A DNA stretch of 64,000 nt from Parelaphostrongylus tenuis (GCA_019055375.1 JAHQIW010006200.1:1-64000); one strand, 5' to 3'; shown: positions 33,451-44,669, counted from the first letter of the stretch. The notes: a model not told the origin generated them from the letters alone. Numbers and translations are program-made.

Positions 33451-36400
33451 TTTTTGCACTACACTTTCTACGTTACAACTCTTTATCTGTCAACAGTCAA
33501 CCGTCAGCGGTCTGGCGTGGATAGTCGCTATCGGCATTGAACACACTATTCTGACAGATATAAGGTATCAATAGTCATTATAATCAGCACGCGCCCGCGG
33601 ACAGGTGAAGTATGGGTTCGAATCCCGCAGACGTAAATATTCTTGCACATCAGTCTCTATCATTGGATAATTTATGAGGCAATGAAACTTTCTTTGGCTT
33701 TTCCGCTAGCGTTTTCAATCAACCAGACAACTGTGTCAGGAAAGAAGCATGTGATATTAGACTCAAACGAGCACTATTCGTCTGTTTACTGGAAGACAGA
33801 TGAGTACATTGAACAAAACAGCGGAATAATGGAGAAGTGTACGGAAGGTTACGAGCTATATCATGTCAATTCAGCACTGGCCGAGCAATAAGAAAGCCAT
33901 GCTCAAGAAACCTAGCGGAAACCTTGACCTTTATCGCATTATTAAAACTCGAGCTCCGAGTAATACACAAAAGCTTTCCATCTGACTATATTGCAGTACT
34001 TATACCCATGCCATATGAACGATCGGTGGTGGGCACTGGTCTGTAATCACTACTGCTTTGGAGCTGAAGACGCTGAAACTTTAGTCAATTAGAGCTTTTA
34101 TCAATTTTGTGTTGCCTTCTCAGCGTGAGATCCACTGAATGTCTCATCTCATCGTATTTCAATGGAGGTGAATAAACGAAATTACTAGCGTTCATTTGAA
34201 CGGATAAATCAAATCACTGTATAAGCCGATAACGCTTGATCGCCTCTTTAATCGCTTAGCAATTTAAACGCACTTCATTACATTTTAGGGATTTATAAGT
34301 TGAGGACGTTGTCGCTTCTTTGTACTCTGTACATTCTTATGTTTTTCAAACAAACATACTTTATTGGTTGGGCATAGCCACCCCGTCTCCAGAAGTCCTT
34401 GTTGCGGGAAGAAGTGATGAGTGCCATGGTGAGCGCAACAGGGCACGTCGCTCGCAGCATTGGTAGAATTTGTGGTCTGAAAATGTGGCAGCTGGATTAT
34501 GAGAGGCGCTCTGGCAGTTCACTCTGAGTATATCGAGCAGATATTACTATTCTCAGGCCTACAGCTGATTTCGTCGTGATAGTGGTCGTACTGATGCGGA
34601 ATTACTCAGGTGACCATCGCATATTCATTGTTAAAGAAATAAACCTGAGATAAACGTGTTATTTTTGTAATATCTCTACTTTCAATTCGTACTTGAATGC
34701 TTTCTCTTGAATCGTTTTTAGTTGTATATCCAAATACCGCTCAAACATTGAGATAATGAGACAGTTTTATTGATCGCCAAATAAAAAATTTCTTTTTTTT
34801 TTCGAACGGAGGGCTGGCTATCACTCACAGCTGCCGTTTGTCAGAAATGAATATCACATTGACATTGGCAAGTTCGTTTGATAGTGTCTTTCTCATATAA
34901 CCTGTTAATTTAAATTCCCATTATTTCTTTTGCACAATCTAGCATCACATTTGACTACGCAAATCCGAGTACTGCACCAAAAGTGCTGGGGCACGCGTCA
35001 AGAGCGTAAACACAGTAAACCCTCAAGGCGTTTCAATGAATCCTTCTATAATGAAGTGTATCCATCTGAATACCTGATTTTCTGGAGGCCTTTTTTGCTC
35101 AAAAATACTTGTTGGTTATAGTTGCAGTGCTTATTTGCTATTTATTTGCTTATTTGCTTATGCTTTCTTCAGTACCATTCTCACAGTAAAGATTCAAATA
35201 AACAATTCTCACTGAACCTCGGCATGAAAATAGATACTTTCCCTCGAAACGAGCTTTTTCAAAGTTCACTTTGGGATTAATATATCATCTTCGAAAGCGA
35301 TGGGTGACACTTCGACAATTTCGCCTTTCTCAGTGATCAGACGTACTATAACACACGACATCTAATCATTCAGTTCATATCCATGGACGCTGAGTAATGT
35401 GCAGAATCTTTAATTCCGATCGAGAGTTGAACTCGCGTTTCACCCACACCGGACGCGCTTGTCACCTTTATAGTCGGGAGTCGAAATCTATACATATAAC
35501 CCAGCATCCTGGATCATATAACATAGGATAATGACACTGGTAAGAGAGTAGTTTTTGAAAATTGTCGAGTCAATGTATCCAGTATCCAGCGGACAGTGAA
35601 CGGTGTGCTTTTACAGGCTATGAACAATGAGCCTCTGAACAGTAGACCTGGGTTCTAATCCGTTTGGAACGACATTAGAATTTGCTGCGCGTAGAGCAGA
35701 TCTCAAAGTGGCGCGCAGTTTTGGATATCTATCTAAGGTTCATTTCTCCGTATCAGAAAAATTTCTAGATTTCCTGTTTTAGCTTAACATTTCACAGTCA
35801 ACTTTCACCACCCGTATGCTTTTGTACCATATATAACTCCCATAAGTGAAGAAACCCGTCAGTTTACTAACCAATCATGCTATTTCCGGCATTTAGTCAA
35901 TTACAATAACTCATGTAAAGTATACCACGACATATATCTCCTGTGTTAATGTCTTTTATATATACAATGCTCAAAAGTTTTCATAGTTGTTGGAAATTAG
36001 AAAAGAGTGAATAGTTGGTAAAAATGACGATGCATACTGAATGCGAAAGCCCTTCATTAGGAACTCTGAATCATCTAGATTATTAGAACACTCCAGGAGT
36101 TGCAATCAAATTAAACTCACAGAACAGCCTTTTTTATACCCTTTTATGGATAAGTGTTTTCATACTTCCATTTACACTTTACAATAAACGTCATTCGGCG
36201 TTGCAACCTTGGCCACTTAACATGCCACTTATTATGTTTGTCCCACATTCTTTTTTTGTTTATTATCTTCATCACGACTCCCTGTGCCTCTCTGAAGTTC
36301 TAATCACTCGAAATAACTATAAGGTGACCATGTGCAGATGATTGTGTCCGTTCACTACTGAATCATGGACATGGGCTACCATTTGTTTTCCATGGGTATG

Positions 36401-36997
36401 TATCCTCGTCCATTTTCATCTCTTAGATACATGTACTTTGTTGATTTTCCCGAATTATTCATACTTCATGCACACAAAAAGGTGTCAAATACTGTTCCTT
36501 TGAGGGGAGGCTCTGAGTGAAAGGTCGCAAGCGATTAAGTGACTGAAAAACATACTGTCTCCCAAAATCCTGCCCTACTCATTTGCTTCAAAAAGCCACC
36601 CAATGAGTGAAGAGAAATAAAGCATGAAAAAGCGTGCTTGTAATTGCATCGAAAATAGCTATTCCAAATGCATTTGGCAATGTTACTACTTTCGACAGGT
36701 TTGAAAGGGAAATAAGGCCCCAAAAATACACGACTACTGAAAACAGGAATTCGTCCGGCCCGACATAAACTGTAACGGAACATGTGCCGCTTAGAAACGC
36801 CACTAAATACGGATCGGAAGTTGAAGATATCAGTAGCAACGATTGAAACGCTAGGCTGAAGAAAATGTCCTTCAAATGGACACAGAAAATGTCCCGCAAC
36901 AACAGCTCAATCTGCGTTTGATGAGATTTTGAGGATTTCTTACATTTCAAACTTTTTTCAAATGGTCGCAACATCAGTGCCCAAACTCTAATACGAG

Positions 36998-37371
36998 CGA
37001 CTGAACCAAGTCTACGACGCATTGAAGAAGAAGAGCTTTATACTGATTCGTCGAAAGCGGGAGTTGTTTCAGCAATATGCCAAACCATACACCAGAACAA
37101 GACTAAGCCTTTGTTTTTGATGAACTGGAGGAAGTCGAGGTTTTGCGGCACCCAGTCTACACTACAGATGATGCGCCGTCCCATTATAGTCTTTTCCGCT
37201 CAATGGAACATTTCCTGCATGAATGCCGATTTGAGACATTTGGTCAAGTTGAAGAGGCATATAAGAAATTTTTGATTCAAAGCGCAAGAAATGGTATTTT
37301 GAGCAAGTCCGCAAGCTTGTAGATCGTTGGCGGAAGACCAAGATAATGATGGTTTTTATTCTAAAGAACAA
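36998..37371 (+). pseudogene. mariner transposase C-terminal relic
   Basis: The frame reads RLNQVYDALKKKSF...RRKRELFQQYAKPYT, matching the mariner block that ends in the second catalytic Asp motif (HDNARPH), here degraded. It continues one frame over as LEEVEVLRHPVYTTDDAPSH then YSLFRSMEHFL, the counterpart of LQHPPYSPDLAPSDYHLF with its third Asp position changed. A terminal FF...SK...W...LVDRWRKT block, typical of mariner C-termini, follows. Frameshifts and lost acidic residues make it non-functional. Its N-terminal half is not seen. Confidence 0.68.
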
Positions 37372-37406
37372 TTATTGTTGCTTACAATTTAATCTGTACG
37401 TATACC

Positions 37407-37717
37407 TTGGGTTTCCGGCGGGTTTTAAGGAACTTTATCCTCATCCCATTATGGTCAAACAATCAAAGGATTCAATTGGTTCGTAGCCTTATTTGTGACA
37501 TTTGCGAAACACACAATCGCAAGTTTTTTTCAGCAATGGAGACTATGAATGGAAAAGCTCTGGTGCAGTGTATCCAACCCTATGCAAAGCCTGTGAGGAA
37601 GAATGCGTTGGCGAAACGGGTAGACGGCCAACTCGTGTACTGAGTATCAAGCAGGGCCCTCTACTAGACACATTCAAGTTACGCAGGTTACGAGGATCCT
37701 GTGAAAGGCTGGTGTAG
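37407..37717 (+). pseudogene. GIY-YIG-like fragment of a retroelement (in B, right arm)
   Basis: Identical in both frames to the mirror copy at 29545-29855, described there. Confidence 0.5.
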
Positions 37718-39115
37718 AAAATCTTGGCGCGTCGCTAAAGATATAACAAGGGATGTAGAGTTACAGTGAAAAAAAGCTGTTGCGTAATTATTTGTCACTG
37801 TCTCTACAGCATCCCTTCATACCGTATTTGTCTCTCTGGAATACGATTTAACAATTATTCTGGTGATGTCAGCTGACAATGACGAATGCTAACGTGGATT
37901 AGCTATTGAACATCGACATTCAATCAGAAGCCACAGAGTTTTTCATCAAAATAAGAGAATAGCAAAGACTGACATGACAATGAGTGTATAAAAACGGATT
38001 AACATTTTCAAAAAGAAATATGGTATGATTAAGCCTACATTATCGATTTTAAAAAGCGGTGTTTTGGTGGAAAACCGGAAAAGAGAAGAAGAAAAAGTGA
38101 AAATCTTGATAAACTCACGAAACCACAAATTTCACAAGAACTTATTCACCACATCTTGTCCAGAAAATCACAGACAGACCACAGCCTACTATGACAGTGT
38201 GCTGGTCTTTTCCAAAAAACAGAGCCTCCGCTGGAGTTGCCAGGTCGTTTCACTCCCACAGTCTCGTAAAATGGTAATCTTCACTTCATTTTTGCACTAT
38301 TCCACCAACTAAGCCATTTATTTGTTATATCCCAGCGCCTTGAGTGTTTCACTACATTCTCGTTGATAAAGTTGTCAAAATGTTTCATTCTTACGATCTC
38401 GAGTCGTCATGTTCGTTTTTTTTTTTTGCAATATTAGGCCATCTATGCCTTTCATTCTCCGCTCTCGTTTATTCTAAGCAGTACGATTTTTCTAGTCGTT
38501 CAACATATTAATTTAATCGCATTATTCTGTAGTATCACTAATGATTTGATTTTCGATTTCAGCGATGGTCTCGCCGCCCTCCGATCGTCGTATATAAGGC
38601 TGCTCGTACAGTCACAAGTCATTTCTCCACTTTATCACTTCTTCGACAATCTCAGTTCTTGCACTGTTTCAGCGTTAGGCTTGACATGATCGCTAATGTA
38701 CGATCACACCAACGCCACCAGTTTTTGGTAACGACTCATGGATAACCAGCAGAAATGCTCTTGGATATTAGGAAATCCCTTAGTGCCTTGTAGTGCAAGT
38801 GTTAGCTAACTAGCTGCATTTTCACTCCTTCGGCATAAAGAAACTAAACAACGGCTCCATTCTCACTTTGCAACATATCTGGAATGGGAAATAACAGAGG
38901 AAACAAGGCAACGACGACGACGACGACCACGACTGCAAACAGTTGCTGATTTTGCTGTAGATGTAAAGAAAAGTGTGACGTTATCAAATATGAAAAATGC
39001 CTTCCTTTATCTGCACGCAGTGCTCGAAATTCTCTATCTTCTTTAGCCCATGGTGTGTTTTATTTTGATGTGCTTGATCTATTATACATGGGACTAATCC
39101 GAGATATATTCAGAG

Positions 39116-39385
39116 ATGAGACTTGCACTTGCACTCGCACTTTTGGTGATCGCTTGCGTCGTGGCAATCAGAAGCGACGAAACAACAGGTGAGAATAGTT
39201 TGGGTGCATCCACAGCTTCTTGATAACTCCAAGACCTTATTTCAGAAAGCGCAATTGACCAAGCTGCCCCTACAGAGAGTGGCGACGCCTTAGCCTCACC
39301 AGAGGAGCCAGCTGGAGTAACTTCTGCTCTTCCCGAAGTGGAAGCAGCAGGCGACCAAGTTTCCACACCGGCGGCTGCTCAGTGA
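39116..39385 (+). CDS. small secreted peptide, copy 3
   Basis: Exons 39116-39188 and 39246-39385 flank a 57-bp intron with one difference from copy 1. Exon 1 is identical to that of copy 1. Exon 2 differs from copy 1 at about ten bases, nearly all changing residues: A25E, P to S, M to E, P to L, V to E, M to V and S to A, with one silent change. The stop and the C-terminal DQVSTPAAAQ are unchanged. A TATATTCAG acceptor again precedes the ATG. The TATA-like box is at 38591. Confidence 0.75.
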
Positions 39386-40955
39386 GCTCGTCTTAGCACG
39401 ATATTTCAGACTAAATGAACCATTGTTATACTTCTTGAGCGAAACATTTTCAACATTTGCTTGCATTGTACTTCGTGGCTTTCAAATGTTTTGTCGTGGA
39501 AGTGTTTTCGCATTAAACTGTTCACGAATATTGTTGATGACATCTGGATGTTGTGTAGAGAACTAGGTGATAGCCACACAAAGACAAGAATTTTCACACC
39601 TCATACTTTGATATTGCAATATACAAAAATTAACAGCGGTTTAATTCTGGATTCAAATGAATGCCCTCTCGCCTCCCGTGAAGCATATCATTCTCTGTGG
39701 GATCGTTTATTTGAATAATGCTGAATAAGTTTATGTGAATTTGAAGAAGTTTCGAACAAAATTCAGAATAAATACAGTTAACTACCAAGTTCTGTGGCAT
39801 CTATGCTGGTCATCTCACTGATGATTCGCTATGAGAATGGTCATGACTCTTGACGATGATAGAAACTCTACTATAGGCACCTCCGTGGGGACGACCGCAA
39901 ATGTCAGTCAACGAAATTTTCCTACATTCATCATATAATTGAATATAGGAACAACGCATTAAGGTCCACAAAAGACTCTTCAACAAGCTTGGCATTCTGA
40001 AAAGAACTGAACGCAAGGTTGCTATAAAGTGAAGCTAACGTTTCGGTGGCTTCGCCTTCCTCAGAGCGTAGAAAAATTAGGTCGCCCACAGCCTAGTCTG
40101 CCAAACACCACCATTACCTTGGCAGAAAAGCCACCATACCAAAATTCTGATTGCATTAAGTGCAATTCATCTTTTCAACATAGTTATCGTCTTTCATGAG
40201 TAGTTTATGCACAAGCGACGGCGCGTCGCCGCCTGCCTATCAACACTTATCCTCAAAGGGTTACACACGCCATAAAGTGATGAAAATGGCCAAACAGACA
40301 GTGTTGCACACTCTATTGCTCTTGGCTAGTATTTGTGAAATATCACAGTTTTAGTATTCTGGTCATCTGTTCCACAATCAAATAAAAAAAATGCTTGAGC
40401 AAATTTACGCTCTGAAGGCCTTATGTTCCTTAAAGAGAATGGAATTTTCTTCTTCCATCTTCCCTCGTCATGTATCTGTTTCCTATCCGGACCTAATGAA
40501 GTGCTTGATTTAGCTCTAACATTGCCAACTAGGTGTTCTGATATACGTGGCCAGAGTGGCGTACCTATTTCGCCGATGTTCTTGTCGCCGTACGATCACA
40601 AGAGATTGTGTAAACTATTCCCCACTGTCCTTACCGTTACGGCATCATACGCGTTCATGCGTTGCACATAATGATCATGTAGGCGGTTGTAAAAACTAGC
40701 TATCGCCTCAGAGTTTTTTGTGGTATTTCAATCATGGTTAACAATTTTTATAGGCTTACCTTTTTTGAAGAGCGAATCATAGCTAGGCTTAATCCGTGAA
40801 AAAGAATGCTAAGAAAACTCAGCGTTGCTTCCGTTGGAATAATTGTTTCGCTGAGCGTTATTTTCTCTATACCTAACTCAAAGAGCTACCTTTTCTTTTG
40901 GAAAAGCTTCTTACCGAGCCAACAATGGGGAGTCTACCTTCTTTCTTCCTGAGCC

Positions 40956-41386
40956 CGTAGCAAGTTGGAACTGCAACCAGCCACTTCGAAGGGCAAAAGT
41001 CGCCGCAATCCGGGAGTTCGACGCGTGCACCACAAAGGTCAGTGCGCCGCTAAGGACAATCTAACCATATTCAGATATCGATCGGGTCACCGCCTGAGAC
41101 AAATCCAGGGACCACACAGCAAAAACCACTGAACCTCCACCACAGTTTTTATCAGCGCTGCGGATCTCGAAATCACTCCAAAGGCAACTTTGCTCTCATT
41201 TTCACCACTACTGTGAAATTTGCAGAATGACCCAGACTAGAAGAAAGCTAAGACGCTTTCAAACAGTAATTGTAGCTAAAAACAACGTGTTCACAGCTTT
41301 GCGACAGCAACAAAATAGAAGGCGTAGCGCAGGGCTAAAGGATGTTTCGTATCCTCTGCTAAAGTGAAGCCGATTCATGAGCTATA
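40956..41386. other. no gene recognised
   Basis: Unique sequence just outside the right arm; no motif seen. Confidence 0.4.
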
Positions 41387-41630
41387 ACCGGTTGATTTTC
41401 GCGGACCCAAACTGGGTGTGTCCACAAGCGTGGGAACGACTCCATCTCCTCTGCTCAATTAGCCGCCGACTACTGTACTACTATCCGTCGCAAGACCGCA
41501 CGAGAATCAGTCCATAACTTAGTTACGGGACTTGCAGCGAAAAGTAGCATAGTAGTCGGCGACTAACCGGTACAGTCGTTCCCACGCTGGCAGACACGTC
41601 CAGTTTGGGTCCGCGGAAGTCAACCGATTA
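41387..41630. mobile_element. palindromic MITE (same family as 3534-3797)
   Basis: The arms match over about 100 bp each: AACCGGTTGATTTTCGCGGA on the left against the complement of TCCGCGGAAGTCAACCGATT on the right, then CCCAAACTGG, GTGTCC, GCGTGGGAACGACT, and inner GCCGCCGACTACTGTACTAC against GTAGTCGGCGAC. There is no coding capacity. Confidence 0.75.
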
Positions 41631-41963
41631 CGTGCAGACAATTTTGAAGGTGCACTCTGCAATTGCATTACGACTAGTGCGATCAAAAAAAGAAATGGGT
41701 GATACATTTTCATTTATAAGAAAGGTTTTTCACTGAGTCTTTTAGAGGCTTGCTACTGAATTTTAGTGGTTTACGTACCTTAGATGATTTCGCCCGTCTC
41801 TTCGTTACCACACGCCCCTTACTGATGTTAGCAAAGGGGAACATGCCACAAACGCGCGTAGAGTGAATTACCACATGTCGGGCCGCCTTTTCAATCGATA
41901 TTTTAAGCCTGTTATCATATATAAACATTGCCTTTCATTCGACAGATTTCTAAAAAATCTCGT

Positions 41964-42015
41964 GTGGTACTGATGAAACGCGCAAAACAGTCCCGTCGAA
42001 ACGCACGTATATCAC
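41964..42015 (+). ncRNA. hammerhead ribozyme, family II, near-intact
   Basis: Stem I 5' strand GTGGTA (41964-41969) pairs fully with TATCAC (42010-42015). The core CTGATGA is 41970-41976 and GAAA 41998-42001. Stem II is AACG/CGTC (41977-41980, 41994-41997), with an A-C mismatch next to the core and three good pairs beyond. Stem III is AC/GT around GCAC, and the cleavage triplet is GUA (cut predicted after A42009). The stem I sequence is the same as in the ribozyme at 62860-62906. Confidence 0.7.
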
Positions 42016-42235
42016 TCATGTGCAGTACCAAAACGACAAGAAACACTTAATGAGTAGTCTGTGGAAATATATTGAAATTTTATAACGGGGTTTTTAGAAA
42101 TCGAACGAAAGGCATGTATATCATAACTTTCGTTTCGAGTGTTTTCTCAAGACCACAGCTCAAATTTCAATATGCCTAGCAATAATTTTTGAGCCACGCA
42201 TGTCAGTGGTATGTCAAGGAGGGCTGACTTGTAGA

Positions 42236-42278
42236 AACCGATACACGTGTTTCGATCTTGCGATCTCGTCAGTCAGGG
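42236..42278 (-). ncRNA. hammerhead ribozyme, intact core (left arm)
   Basis: Read on the minus strand: CTGACGA (42272-42266), stem II GATC/GATC around GCAA (42265-42254), GAAA (42253-42250), stem III CACGTGTA (42249-42242), then TCGGTT. Stem I pairs CCCTGA with TCGGTT over about four to five of six positions, weaker than in other copies. Core and GNRA-type stem II loop are complete. Confidence 0.78.
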
Positions 42279-42408
42279 TGCGATGTATAACACTCTGTGT
42301 TTGGTGAGATTTTCATTAGACATAGAGTGAAAAACGTTCGCCGTCGCTAACTCTGATGTGGGGACTGGAGGTCCCACAAAGGTTAGCAAAAGACGAGAAA
42401 GGGTAACT

Positions 42409-42450
42409 ACTTGACTGACGAATCGCAAGATCGAAACACGTGTATCGGGC
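42409..42450 (+). ncRNA. hammerhead ribozyme, decayed stem II (right arm)
   Basis: CTGACGA (42415-42421) is followed by ATCGCAAGATC, where one G of the GATC stem II strand is missing. GAAA (42433-42436), CACGTGTA and TCGGGC follow. Stem I (ACTTGA with TCGGGC) pairs mostly through G.U. Confidence 0.65.
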
Positions 42451-42636
42451 TCTATAAATCAGCCCTCCTTGACAGACCACTGACATGCATGGCTCAAAAA
42501 TGATTGCTAGGCATATTAAAAGGCAAATAGGTGATGCTTTACGATGCCGTTATGCCAAGCTCGCCCCAATGCTAACAGATGACCCATGGCGCTTAGCGGA
42601 TTTTGCTGGTTATTTTTTGAAGTACCTGCTCAGTTT

Positions 42637-42835
42637 CGTTTCCTGTCTTCTTGTTCCCTCCTTCCTTTCATTCTTTCTTTTCCTTTCTCTTTATCTCTTT
42701 ACTCTCTTTCCCTCTTTCCTTCTTCCTTTCGTCCTTTTTCTTTTTTTCTTCCCTCTTTACGTTCTCTCTTTTTCCTTCATTCTTTCTTCTCTCTTTTCTC
42801 CCCCGCTTCTTCCTCCCTTTTCCTCCTTTTTTTTT
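42637..42835. repeat. 200-bp homopyrimidine tract
   Basis: The plus strand is almost entirely C and T for about 195 bp, with a few isolated A or G. Long homopurine/homopyrimidine tracts can form intramolecular triplex DNA. Open frames across it are compositional artefacts. Confidence 0.9.
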
Positions 42836-43419
42836 GGATCTCCTTTATCGGATCAGCACATCGAGCACCAGCTCCATTCTTCAATACTATGCGGCATCAC
42901 TCTCCGTTGCCTACCCAGCTCAAAATTATTTTTATTTTAATTATTCTATTATTTTTTATTATTTAATTATTGATTAATTCAATTTTTAATTATATAATTA
43001 TCAAAGCATAATTATTAAAGCTGATAGCCCGAGGTTCAAACAGAAGGAGGTACCTTTTGGCTATGAGGAGACGAATGAAAAACGGACCTCATTCGTTGGA
43101 GAGGAACTTGTCGTAGGAGTGTTAGTAACTATTCGATAGCTGAGACTCCACACTACAGCCCGCATCACCAGTTTTTTTAAACACCCTTTTAGAACGCTGT
43201 AAAATCCGCACAAAACTGTGTCCCAGACGCGAATATCTCTCGGCGGGCGGAGCTTTTTCTTTGGACTATCAGTAATGATTCGATAACGTAATCGTTCGTG
43301 ATTCCAACGCTGCGCTTCCTTCTGTAACAACGTCAAAAAGGCCTTCTCGAAAACTGGCTGCGTGGGGCTGTAGTCTGAAGTCTCAGCTTTCGAATGGTTA
43401 CTAACACTTCTGTGAAAAG
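42836..43419. other. no gene recognised
   Basis: It starts with an A/T-only stretch (about 42930-43015). No coding signal follows. Confidence 0.45.
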
Positions 43420-43578
43420 TTACTAATACTCGAAATTAATAGTATTTTTAATGCATTTCGCAGTGTTGCGATGATGTTATGCAGTGTTTTTGCTCACCAC
43501 TCAGTTCTCTTAGGAATATGAAAACATTGTAACACTGGGAAATGCATTGAAAAATACTATTAATGTCGAGAATTAGTG
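43420..43578. mobile_element. MITE of about 159 bp
   Basis: Left arm TACTAATACTCGAAATTAAT, then AGTATTTTTAATGCATTTC and CAGTGTTGC, is mirrored on the right by GTAACACTG, GAAATGCATTGAAAAATACT and ATTAATGTCGAGAATTAGT. Arms are about 50 bp. Confidence 0.7.
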
Positions 43579-43702
43579 ATTAGAATAGCTGTCAGCTCAA
43601 CTGGGTTTATAAAGCGAAATCGCATATCCGACCAAACCTGTCAAAGGTTGGTGGCTGATAGCTAACATTGAGATGTTGAAGAATGAGTGGTCGGGCAAAT
43701 GT

Positions 43703-43774
43703 GCCTCGGTGGTGTAGTGGTAGAGCACGCGTCGCCGGATAGGATGAAACGCGGGTTCGATTCCAGCCTGAGGC
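43703..43774 (+). tRNA. tRNA-like sequence, probably SINE head or pseudogene
   Basis: The acceptor stem GCCTCGG (43703-43709) pairs with CTGAGGC (43768-43774) over all seven positions (one G.U). D arm GTG/CAC and T arm GCGGG-TTCGATT-CCAGC (one mismatch) are present, with both pol III boxes. The anticodon stem has one mismatch, and position 33 is C instead of U (loop CCGGATA). That and the similar decayed sequence at 2635 argue for a tRNA-derived repeat. Confidence 0.45.
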
Positions 43775-44145
43775 CGCGAATGAGGTCAGGTTTTCGTTTT
43801 TTGATTTCCTAACGTGTCGACGTCTTCGTCTTCCTCAAAGCCGATCTTTTTGAGTCGATGTAGGCAATGATGATATAATCCTATGTTCTACTGTCATCTC
43901 TGGAAATCGTCTTCTATGATTTGGGTATGCAAACGACAGTGATCAGTGTTGACACTGAGCTGTGAGGTAGACAGAGTTGTTCGAGGAGGGCAGTCCTCCA
44001 ATGAAAGGGCTAAAAGTCCCTAACGTCAATGCGTTGGCATCAATTACCACTTGGAGAGCGACATACCGGGTATCTCTGATGGGACGAAGTCTTGGAAGCT
44101 TGTCTACTTTGGTTTGTTTATCTTATCTGACCCGACTCGTCAGGA

Positions 44146-44354
44146 GCGCATGTGGCGCAGTGGTGAGGGGTGTTCTGCATTGCACACAAGGTCGATGGTT
44201 CGATCTCGCGCTTTTGGCGTATCAAGCCGTCCATCTCTCCGGGCTCGGTAGACTGGCACCACACTGGTCTCAGACTTATCTGGGAGGAAGCAGCACTGAC
44301 TCGGATCAGCGGGAGGCCACCGCGAGTCATTGTAAAGGCCAGATATGCATTGAT
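44146..44354 (+). repeat. tRNA-derived SINE, family 1, copy 3
   Basis: GCGCATGTGGCGCAGTGG start, ATGGTTCGATCTCGCGC B box and GGCCAGATATGCATT end, all shared with 3995-4206; the body differs by scattered substitutions and small indels. Confidence 0.82.
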
Positions 44355-44482
44355 AGGTAAGAAGTTCTGAGAAAATGTTTGTAACTTTTTTGGGTGTTGG
44401 CCATTTCTCCTGTTTTTGGGCTTATTTGAAAGCCCGACTTCTCCCGCGTTGGTTGGTGTATAATTTATTTACTTATTTCAAA

Positions 44483-44668
44483 ATGGAGTTAACAAGCGAG
44501 CAAATTAGGTTCTTGATGATGCACGAATAGCTGTTGAGTTCAAACGCAACGGTGGCAAGTGAACGCATCAATCAATCAATCAATCAAATTTATGCTCACG
44601 AAATCGATCTTTTGCCGGAGAAGTGGCAGGAAGTGCTTGAAGATGAAGGGAAGTATTTTGGCTATTAG
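44483..44668 (+). pseudogene. mariner transposase with internal deletion
   Basis: The frame starts MELTSEQIRFLMMHE, like mariner N-termini. After a stop and an ATCA repeat it runs IYAHEIDLLPEKWQEVLEDEGKYF, which matches the extreme C-terminus (LPERW...DGDYF). The central catalytic part is absent, so this is a deletion derivative. Confidence 0.6.
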
Positions 44669-44669
44669 T

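Larger units (their letters stand above)
31630..35632. other. 4-kb unique spacer between the inverted-repeat arms
   Basis: This is the loop of the large inverted repeat. It contains the gene candidates at 32061-32214 and 32930-33252, a tRNA-like SINE at 33360-33450, a CAGTATATGCCAC repeat at about 32540 and 32785, and a SINE fragment at 35385-35470. From 33450 to 35380 I see nothing interpretable, except a possible broken hammerhead-like motif near 34064. Confidence 0.6.
35633..40955 (+). repeat. right arm (B-A3) of the large inverted repeat
   Basis: Inverted partner of 26545-31629. B is 35633-37703, and A3 is 37704-40955. A3 holds the third secreted-peptide gene, a TATA-like box (38591), an (ACG)n run near 38910-38930 and a minus-strand hammerhead-like motif near 40040-40070. 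Beyond A1's limit (40365), A3 and A2 share a further 0.6 kb up to about 40955. Confidence 0.88.
42173..42513. mobile_element. two family-I hammerhead elements fused head to head
   Basis: TGCCTAGCAATAATTTTTGAGCC at the left is mirrored by GGCTCAAAAATGATTGCTAGGCA at the right. Both arms continue inward through the ACATGC-CAGTGG and GTCAAGGAGGGCTGA blocks and a hammerhead. The centre (about 42280-42400) is present once and reads in the plus orientation (CTCTGTGTTTGGTGA, ACATAGAGTGAAAAACGTTC), as in the 16.2-kb and 59.3-kb elements. The left arm is therefore a reversed partial copy. Confidence 0.75.

Noticed and set aside
34060..34085. CTGAAGA...GAAACTTTAGTC resembling a hammerhead
   Set aside because: Stem III and the GUC site fit, but stem II has only four bases between the core blocks and stem I does not pair.
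42485..42977. Long Ser/Phe/Leu/Pro-rich frames
   Set aside because: Produced by the homopyrimidine tract.
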